From NCBI RefSeq assembly GCF_042477335.2, contig NC_091246.1, forward strand, positions 252,989,001 to 253,053,000: DNA of 64,000 nucleotides, in the 5' to 3' direction. This stretch comes from Ovis canadensis. Lineage: Eukaryota; Chordata; Mammalia; Artiodactyla; Bovidae. The position numbers were made by a program, and so were the translations under genes. This document shows, piece by piece, positions 57,172 through 64,000 of the stretch (the stretch's first letter is position 1; each line of letters opens with the position of its first letter). Below the pieces are notes generated by a model. It did no database searches. It was not told the DNA's origin and saw only the letters and a program-made list of their open reading frames with translations.

Positions 57172-57298
57172 CAGAAAGGAAATGGCAGTCCATTCCAGGA
57201 CTATTGCCTGGAAAATCCCATGGACAGAGGAGCCTGGTAGGCTGCATTCCATGGGGTTGCAAAGAGTCGGACACGACTGAGCGACTTCACTTTCTTTC
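57172..57298 (+). mobile_element. Bov-A monomer fragment
   Basis: 5'-truncated: starts in GAAAGGAAATGGCAGTCC and ends AGTCGGACACGACTGAGCGA plus TTCACTTTC. Confidence 0.9.
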
Positions 57299-57515
57299 TT
57301 AGCATATACCTGTGGCATGCCATGTCTGCGTTTATGGGGAAGCAGTTTTAGCACATTTTTAGTGGTAACTCTCGGTGCCTACACATGAAATTCTAGTGCT
57401 GACAGAGACCATCTCTTGGGAGCCTGGGATGGGTGAGGTTCTGCAGTGCTTCCCTTTCTGCCTGGAGCACCAGGAATCTCAACCAACTTTTAAACATACT
57501 TCTTTTTTTTGGAAG

Positions 57516-57850
57516 TGATTTGTTCAGTCGCCTAGTTATGTCCGACTCTTTGCAACCCCATGGACTGCAGCATGCCAGGCTTCCCTGTCCTTTGCTATCT
57601 CCTGGACGTCAAACTCTCACGTCCATTGAGTCGGTGATGCCATCCAACCGTCTCATCCTCTGTCGCCCCCTTCTCCTCCTGCCTTCAGTCTCTCCCAGCA
57701 TCAGGGTCTTTTCCAATGTGTCAGCTCCTCGCATCAGGCAGCCAAAGTATTGGAGCCTCAGCTTCAGCATCAGTCCTTCCAGTGAATATTCAGGACTGAT
57801 TTCCTTTACGACTGACTGGTTTGACCTCCTTGCTGTCCAAGGGGCTTTTG
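57516..57850 (-). mobile_element. BovB 3' end (ART2A-type)
   Basis: Complement of BovB: TGTTCAGTCGCCTAGTTATG, TTGAGTCGGTGATGCCATCC, GTCTTTTCCAATGTGTCAGC, GTGAATATTCAGGACTG. Confidence 0.9.
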
Positions 57851-57884
57851 AAGTGGTGGTCAGTTATTCTTGATATTTTACAGT

Positions 57885-58087
57885 ATTTGTTTATTTATTG
57901 GGCTGCGTTGGGTCTCAGCTCCGTCACGCAGGATCTTTCACTGCCGCACAGGGACTCTCTAGCTGCGGTGTGCTAGCTTAGTTGCTCTGTGGCATGTGGG
58001 GTCTTAGTTCCCTGACCAGGCATTGAACCTTTGACCCCTAGACTGCAAGGCAGATTCTTAACCACTGGACCACCAGGGAAGTCCCTA
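57885..58087 (-). mobile_element. CHR-type SINE
   Basis: Inverted: GGTCTTAGTTCCCTGACCAG, ACCACTGGACCACCAGGGAA, TTTATTGGGCTGCGTTGGG end. Confidence 0.85.
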
Positions 58088-58552
58088 AATGCACTCTTGA
58101 CTGTGCATTTTCTTTGTATTTAATTAGTATGAGTCCACTGTACAAAGTACAGATAAAGCAAAAAAAAAAAAAGGTGACGGAGGTCACTCGGCAGCTTGCC
58201 ACACAGAGGTGACCACGCTGTCACTTTGACGACTAGCCTTTTCACGGCCCAGGAATATATATGCTTTGGAAAAACAGCATAAAAATGGGCTCCTCTGCAG
58301 ATGCTTTTTTGTAGCTTGCTTTTTCAGTTGCGACTGACCTCCCTTATTATATGTCCCCAGGCCCTAGAACTGTGACTGGCACCTGGTCAGCCCTCAGCAA
58401 ACATTTGGTGAATGAAAGAATGATCATGTGATTCCTCCCTGTCAACAGAAATTTATCATAACCAGTCTGGGAGAGGATCGCAGTGAACAGCTGGCCTTTA
58501 CGGAGGGGCCAGGGATGGTCACTCAGGGCTGCCGTTTGCCTTTTATGGGGGT
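58088..58552 (+). other. ALDH4A1: ALDH4A1 intron 1, old unnamed repeat region
   Basis: A 12-base A run at about 58160-58171. The stretch 58130-58450 resembles the old AT-rich repeat in IFFO2 intron 2. No gene. Confidence 0.4.
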
Positions 58553-58660
58553 GATTTCACTTAGCTCCTCAGCAGCCTGTGCTGTAGGGGATTTCACTTA
58601 GCTCCTCAGCAGCCTGTGCTGTAGGGGATTTCACTTAGCTCCTCAGCAGCCTGTGCTGAG
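58553..58660 (+). repeat. tandem triplication, 37-bp unit
   Basis: Copies start at 58553, 58590 and 58627. Each begins GATTTCACTTAGCTCCTCAG and continues CAGCCTGTGCTG. The first two are identical; the third ends early, next to a Bov-tA. Confidence 0.95.
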
Positions 58661-58663
58661 GTG

Positions 58664-58870
58664 TCACGCGTCGTCAGTCGTGTCCACCTCGCTGTGGCCC
58701 TGTGAGCTGCAGCCCGCCAGGCTCCTCTGCCTGTGGGGATTCTCCAGGCAAGAATGCTGGAGTGGGTTGCCGTGCCCCCCGCCAGGGGATTTTCCCAACC
58801 CAGGGATCAAACCCAGGTCTCCCGAATTGGCAGGCAGGTTCTTTACTGACTGAGCCACCGGGAAAGCCCC
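58664..58870 (-). mobile_element. Bov-tA SINE
   Basis: Inverted: TCGTCAGTCGTGTCCACCTC tail, GGGATCAAACCCAGGTCTCC box B, CTGAGCCACCGGGAAAGCCC head. Confidence 0.9.
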
Positions 58871-59055
58871 ATGAATTACGTGTTACTGTCCCCATTTCAC
58901 AGACTGAACAACTGAGGCCTGTAGCAGTTAAGGAAATCTTGTCCAAGGTCTTGAGCTAGTAAACACCAGAGCTCCCAACTGACTGCCTTTCTCTCTTTCA
59001 TTAATTTTGTCTTGGGCATCCTCTGCAAAATCTTTGTTGTTGTTGTTTTTCCCTA

Positions 59056-59240
59056 AATCTTTTGCTTCTGGTTTTGGCTGTGCTGGGTCTTTGCTGTGGC
59101 GCTCTGGTTTTTTCTAGTTGTGGCACTCAGGCTTAGTTGCCCTCTGCCATGTGGGATCTTAGTTCCCTGACCAGGGATGGAACCCACGTCCGCTGAGTTA
59201 GAAGGCGAGTTCTTAACCACTGGACCACTAGGGAAGTCTC
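59056..59240 (-). mobile_element. CHR-type SINE
   Basis: Inverted: GATCTTAGTTCCCTGACCAG, GGGATGGAACCCACGTCCGC, ACTGGACCACTAGGGAAGTC. Confidence 0.85.
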
Positions 59241-59774
59241 TGCAAATTCTCTTTGGAAACAGCCAAGATACATATTTATACTTGTATATACATTTGATAA
59301 ATAAAAGAATTAAACTGGGCACCTAGGAAACTTAGAGTGTTAATATTTGTCCCTTATATACTCTTGTATCAGACCTCACTGGGTGCCAGGGTCCAGAGGT
59401 GACTCCAGCCCGGCCCTCCGACATTAGGGGGCTTGTGGGCTGGAGTTCACCTGCAGGAATCCTGGTGACTTTGGCTGCCTTTCAGCCTCTCTGCCTGTCT
59501 TGTCTTCCTAACTTCAAAACCACCTAGGGCTTGTCCCAGCCCGCCTGATGCTGTTCTGGCCAGGAGCCTGGGACGTCCCGCTGTTCCCTGGCCATACTCT
59601 GCCCTTTCATTTCTCAAGCACTGCCCAGGTCAGTGCTTCCTGCCTGAGTGTCCTCCTCTGGTGAAGCCGCGCTCACCCAGCACTTTGTGGCCCTGCTGTC
59701 CTTTGGCCCAGTGCCCTGCCTGTGAGACGGGAGTGATCCTACTGATAGCCGTGTTGCACCAGGCTCAAAGGACG
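59241..59774 (+). other. ALDH4A1: ALDH4A1 intron 1, 59.2-59.8 kb
   Basis: No element or exon recognised apart from short AT-rich sequence near 59270-59310. Confidence 0.4.
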
Positions 59775-59871
59775 CGAGTTTGAGCACACTCTGGAAGATA
59801 GTGAAGGACAGGGAAGCCCACGGGGTCGCGGAGAGTTGGATGTGACTTAGCACCTGAACAGCAACAACAGA
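59775..59871 (+). mobile_element. BovB LINE extreme 3' end
   Basis: Sense-oriented: CGAGTTTGAGCACACTCTGG, GATAGTGAAGGACAGGGAAG, GGATGTGACTTAGCACCTGA, CAACAAC end. Confidence 0.75.
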
Positions 59872-60313
59872 GCCCGAGGGTTAGAGGTGAAGTGGCAGAC
59901 GGCTTGCTGGGGGCCTGGGACCCAGAGTGTTTTCTGTGAATAAACTGAGTAAAGGAAGAAGTAGAACCTCCAGTGACTGGAATGCTTGCTCCTAAACTTG
60001 TGAAAATCCCCACTCAGGCCGCAGTCAGCACCGGCACTCAGGCCTGGGGGGGACCTGGCTTCTGGTGCCCTGCAGCTGGCTCGGCACACAGCTGGTGCTC
60101 AGCAGCTGCTGTTGGAGTGGCCCATCGGACAGCCCGGGGTGGGTCCTGGCTCCACCTGCTAGCTGCTGTGTGGCCCTGGGCGGGTTCCTTGACCTCTCTG
60201 TGCTGCCTCTTGTCCTCATGTAGAAAAGAAAGATTAACAGTAGCTACCTTGAAAATGGTCCTAGAGAGTAAATGAATTCGTATGCTAAACCCACTTTGAA
60301 GAGTGGCCGGCAC

Positions 60314-60374
60314 TGGGACTTTCCTGGGTGGGGAACTAAGATCCTACATGCTGCACGGCACAGCCGAAAAAACT
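60314..60374 (+). mobile_element. internally deleted CHR-type SINE
   Basis: GGGACTTTCCTGGGTGGGGA joins the head directly to the 3' part (ACTAAGATCCTACATGCTGC). Flanks GGCC(G/A)GCAC at 60304-60312 and 60375-60383 look like its target duplication. Confidence 0.7.
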
Positions 60375-60604
60375 GGCCAGCACCGAGAAAACTTGTGTAG
60401 CTTCAGGCATTATTTCCATCTCCTCACCTACCAGCAGGCATCGCTAGGGATCGAAAGCCCTGGGCTGAGATGGCAGGGCTGATAGGCGCCCTGTGATCTC
60501 GGTCAAGGTCACTCCCCATCTCGGGGCGGCCTCTTTGCTGAAGGGAGAAGAGAGGAGGAACCCGTCCCATCAGCTGGCTGAGGGGCCCTGAGACACTCCA
60601 CGTT

Positions 60605-60904
60605 GTTGTCCTGGACTTGCTCAGTCCTGTCTGACTCTTTGTGACCCGTGGACTGCAGCCCGCCAGCCTCCTCAGTCCTTGGGATTCTCCGGGCCAGAAT
60701 ACTGGCGTGGGTCGCCATGCCCTCCTCCAGGGGATCTTCCCAACCCAGGGATCGAACCCGGGTCTCCCGCACTGCAGGCAGATTCTTTACCATCTGAGCC
60801 ACCAGGGAAGCCCAAGAATACTGGAGTGGGTGATCTTCCCAACGCAGGAATCAAAGCTGCATTGCAGGTGGAGGAATCTTTGCCACTGACCCACCAGGGA
60901 AGCC
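60605..60904 (-). mobile_element. Bov-tA SINE plus partial second copy
   Basis: Inverted full copy (60605-60813) ending ACCATCTGAGCCACCAGGGA. A partial copy follows directly (60814-60904), ending CTGACCCACCAGGGAAGCCC. Dimeric arrangements of this kind are common in ruminants. Confidence 0.9.
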
Positions 60905-61759
60905 CTCCAGGCGCTTCTGCCAGAGCACGTCTCCCAAGGAGGAGCCCCGGGCTCAGGCCGCGCCCCGTCACTCCATGAGCTGTGGCCACGAGCCGTTACT
61001 CTCTGAACCTCAGCTTCCTGCCCCCACCCTGTCCGTCAGATGGATGTAGTAATAGTTTGCAGGGTAACATATTTGTAGGGTAATCACTTAGCACCACGCG
61101 AGGCATGCCATAAATGCTTCAGAAAAGTTCCTTGAAGTTTTCCAGGGCAGCTTATCCTGAGCTTCAGGCGTGGCTCTGCACTTTCTCTCAGCTCTCCTCC
61201 ACCCCCAGCCCCTTATCTCAGTGATTAGGAGGATTGGTCTTATCAGGTCTCAGATAACAGCTGAAAAGCCCAGAAGCTGAAGGAAGGAAGGGCGATTTCC
61301 TTTCTAGTCCTCTGCTTGGCCTTGGCTGCCCCCACGCCAGCTCCTGGGGGCCTGCCTCCAGGAGTCCGGTCCTGGGGGCCTGGTGCCCAGCTGTGTGCTT
61401 GTTTTCAAGGTGTTCCTTGGATGCTCGCTGTGGTCTGGGCACTGTGGGAACACAGTCCGAGCTGTGTGATGAGGGCCGTCGGCTGTGAGGTGATCTGATA
61501 GGGGCCCCATCCAGGTTGGGCAAGGCTAGTGTCCCCTGCAGAGGGGGTGAGGGAAGGGGCGGGAAGGCCAGAATGGCAGGATTGCTGCTGACAGGGTGGG
61601 AGGGGGGTGAGGGGGATGGGAAAGAGCCTGGAGGCCTCAGGAAGGATTCTGATTCTTTATTGTAGAAGAAACTAGGAGCCACTGGGTAGTTCTGAGCTGA
61701 GCACTTACTTACCCTTTTATCTCTCTGTGTTGATGATGATTTCATGTTAAAACTATGGA
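60905..61759 (+). other. ALDH4A1: ALDH4A1 intron 1, 60.9-61.8 kb
   Basis: A MIR-like piece at about 61000-61130. Otherwise single-copy-looking, with no exon recognised. Confidence 0.4.
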
Positions 61760-61813
61760 AACTGGTAGCTGCTCCCTTTTCAGCTCCTGCCCTGGGTGGG
61801 GCACGGGCTGGTT

Positions 61814-61998
61814 GGGCTTCCGGTGGTGGCTCAGCTGGTGAAGAATCCGCCTGCAGTGTCTGCGGGAGACCTGGGTTCGATCCCTGGGTTGGCGAGATCC
61901 CTTGGAGAAGGGAAAGGCTCCCCACTCCAGTCTTCTTGCCTGGAGAATCTGGGGTCGCAAAGAGTCGGACACTCTGAGCGACTCTGGCTTTCACAGCC
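61814..61998 (+). mobile_element. Bov-tA SINE inside a locally duplicated sequence
   Basis: GGGCTTCCGGTGGTGGCTCA head to AAGAGTCGGACACTCTGAGC tail, with a shortened middle. It lies between two related copies of a GCCCTGGGTGGG-containing block. Confidence 0.85.
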
Positions 61999-62056
61999 GT
62001 TTTTCACCTTGTGAGCTTCTGCCCTGGGTGGGCCACGGGGCTGTTTATTCCAGTGG

Positions 62057-62985
62057 TTTCAAGAGGAGCTTGGAGTCAGTGGAGCCGGAGTGGAAGCCCG
62101 TGGTGCCTCGGACCAGGGTGGAGGCCTGGGGGCGACCTGGGAGCCCAGGCCCCTCCGCTTCCCATCAGTTTCCCCTGTACATTTCAGAGCTCAGCATTCC
62201 CCGTTGTAGGAGATGTTTTGGTCTTGCAGCCTTTTTAGCTCAGATCCTAAAAGGATGGGTGGGTCATCCCGTGCAGAGGGTGGGTCGGGGTAGCTGGGGT
62301 CTCAGACCCAGGCCGTGAAGTCACCAGGTGAGAAGCGGCACGCCAGGTGGTTAGGGGAAACTGAGTCAAATCCTGACTCTGCCTTCTGTTTCTTTCCTGA
62401 AGTGGGAGGGCTGAGAACTGCCCTGAGAAGGTCGGGATGGACTCGCCTTTGCATCCCAGAGCCAGGCACCTGCCAGGTGTGGTGAACATGTGGGTGGGTG
62501 AGACCTTTGACCTCATCTGAGCTATCTCTGCCTTCTTGCCTTGTGGGCAAGATGTATGCTGACTGCATGAATTAATAAATGAGGGACACAGTCCTGCCGG
62601 GAATGGCCTTGCAGATCCTTATAAAAGCCCCGGGTCCTACAAGCGCTTCATTCTGCCTTCCCCTGAGCCAGTGGAAGGGAGCTTACGCTATCCAGAAGGG
62701 CCCACGAGCCAAGGGGCAAAAAAAGGCTTGTCAGGCATTCCTAGATTATTTTTGGCTCTTAGTTGATTCAGGCTCTGAGGCTGATCTTTGAACTGGTGTC
62801 TGTTCCCTACGTTACATTCAGACGGATGGACGGTCCAGCGGACAGGGGGGCCAGGGCCTGGGCACTTTCCAAACAGCCAGCCAGCCCTGTGGGCATATGA
62901 TCCTGAGGTCACAGTGGCCCTCTGCCCTGGGGAAGGCTTGCCCCGCTTCTGATGTTGTCTGAGGTGGGAGAGGGGGGAGGGAACC
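62057..62985 (+). other. ALDH4A1: ALDH4A1 intron 1, 62.1-63.0 kb
   Basis: A MIR-like piece at about 62340-62540. No exon similar to ALDH4A1 exon 2 is seen. Confidence 0.4.
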
Positions 62986-63499
62986 ACACTGGTAGCTGCT
63001 ACCTTTTGAGCTTCTGCCCCGGGTGGGACCCAGGGCTGCATTTATTCCAGCAGTGTTTGTTGAGCCCCTGGACTCCTTGGGAGGGTCTGGGAACCAGATT
63101 GCCTTAGAAAGCCTGGCCTGGTGGAGTAGACATTCTGGAAGACCTTTGCAGTTTCTAAGAGAACCTAAGAGCAGGAAGAGTAAGCAGGGCTTGTCATCCT
63201 CCCAGTGACCCTGCAGGGAACATGGGGTCACCCATTCTTCAGATGAGAAAACAGAGGCCTGTGGCGTTTTTACAGTGTAGTGTGGTGACGTAGTGAGGTC
63301 TCCAGCAGGTGTAGGGGTTCGTCCAGGATGTCTGCTTCCGGCACAGCCTGTGCTTTTCGCACCCACCAGGCCCTGGGCTCCAGAGAGGGCTGGGGCGGCC
63401 CACCTCCTGGTGCCCGGTCCAGCGCGCGGCGGCGCTCTCCTGGCTTGAGGGGGACGAGGCGGTGGCTGAGTCGCTGCTTTGCGGTGGTTCACTGCTGCT

Positions 63500-63692
63500 G
63501 CTGAGAGCCCAGTGGCTCAGCTGGTGAAGAATCTCATGCAGTGCAGGAGACCCTGGTTCGATTCCTGGGTCGGGAATGTGCCCTGGAGAAGGGCAAGGCT
63601 GCCCACTCCAGTATTCTGGCCTGGAGAACCCCGTGGACTGTACAGTCTGTGGGGTCGCAAAGGGTCGGCTGAGCAACTTTCACTTTCGCTGC
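63500..63692 (+). mobile_element. Bov-tA SINE
   Basis: AGTGGCTCAGCTGGTGAAGA head, GGTTCGATTCCTGGGTCGGG box B, short tail AAAGGGTCGGCTGAGCAACT. CTGCTGCTGAG lies on both sides. Confidence 0.85.
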
Positions 63693-63715
63693 TGCTGCTG
63701 AGTGCCCGGGGGCAG

Positions 63716-63904
63716 TATGGGGTCTGCCTGCAGTTCAGAAGACCTCGGTTCAGTCCCTGGGTCGGGAACATCCCCTGGAGAAGGGAACGGCTACCCACTC
63801 CAGTATTCTTGCCTGGAGAATCCCATGGACAGAGGAGCCTGACAGGCTACAGTCCACGGGGTCACAAAGAGTCAGACATAGCTGAGCGACTAACACATTC
63901 ACAC
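63716..63904 (+). mobile_element. Bov-tA SINE (second in series)
   Basis: GGTCTGCCTGCAGTTCAGAA, GTTCAGTCCCTGGGTCGGGA, CCCATGGACAGAGGAGCCTG, GTCAGACATAGCTGAGCGAC. Only about 25 bases separate it from the previous copy. Confidence 0.9.
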
Positions 63905-64000
63905 TGCTACTAAGGCCCAGAGAGAGGCGTCTGGAACCTTCCAGTTGGTGGAGGGTGGGGAAGGGGGAAGACACTGCCCTCCTCTTTCCTGCCAGGATGT

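Noticed and set aside
54147-64000. Search for ALDH4A1 exon 2
   Set aside because: No frame with an acceptor resembles the expected second exon (containing VANEPVLAF in human). The first intron is long in human as well, so the exon probably lies beyond 64000.

Overview
This is nuclear genomic DNA from a ruminant, most likely a bovid. The window is full of Bov-tA and BOV-A2 SINEs, CHR-type tRNA-Glu SINEs and BovB (RTE) LINE 3' ends, a combination found in ruminants. It also holds ancient mammalian L1, L2 and MIR copies. Genes are spliced, with GT-AG introns and CpG-island promoters. I cannot tell cattle from sheep, goat or buffalo by reading.

Two protein genes lie head to tail on the + strand. 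The first is a complete IFFO2 (intermediate filament family orphan 2). It has nine coding exons between 2502 and 48390, joined here exactly by reading frame, and encodes 519 residues. A CpG island with a cluster of GC boxes precedes exon 1 (about 1370-3260). Intron 1 is 33.9 kb, the other introns are short, and a roughly 4 kb 3' UTR ends at the AATAAA at 52405. About 1.7 kb further on is the first coding exon of ALDH4A1 (mitochondrial delta-1-pyrroline-5-carboxylate dehydrogenase), 54085-54146, with its own CpG island and three inverted CCAAT boxes. The rest of the window (54147-64000) is ALDH4A1 intron 1; I found no second exon. Human chromosome 1p36.13 has the same order and orientation, which supports both calls.

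Layout: 1-1370 upstream intergenic DNA with one SINE; 1370-3260 IFFO2 promoter and exon 1; 3173-37043 intron 1 with a BovB plus L1 block (6.2-7.3 kb), BOV-A2 dimers with clear target-site duplications, a 0.5 kb (ATCC)n satellite (18.08-18.58 kb) and an L1 split by a SINE (29.1-29.7 kb); 37044-48390 exons 2-9; 48391-52430 3' UTR; 52431-54084 spacer and ALDH4A1 promoter; 54147-64000 ALDH4A1 intron 1. That last intron opens with a GC-rich minisatellite of 24/24/29-bp subunits in a 77-bp higher-order unit, followed by a dense run of ruminant SINEs.

The two proteins have no shared pathway. IFFO2 has an intermediate-filament-type rod and ALDH4A1 is a matrix enzyme of proline breakdown. No new gene system is evident. 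The most unusual sequence is the ALDH4A1 intron 1 minisatellite. Other points of interest are a possible upstream ORF overlapping the IFFO2 start codon, a G-quadruplex and three Pumilio-type sites in the IFFO2 3' UTR, and several local tandem triplications.
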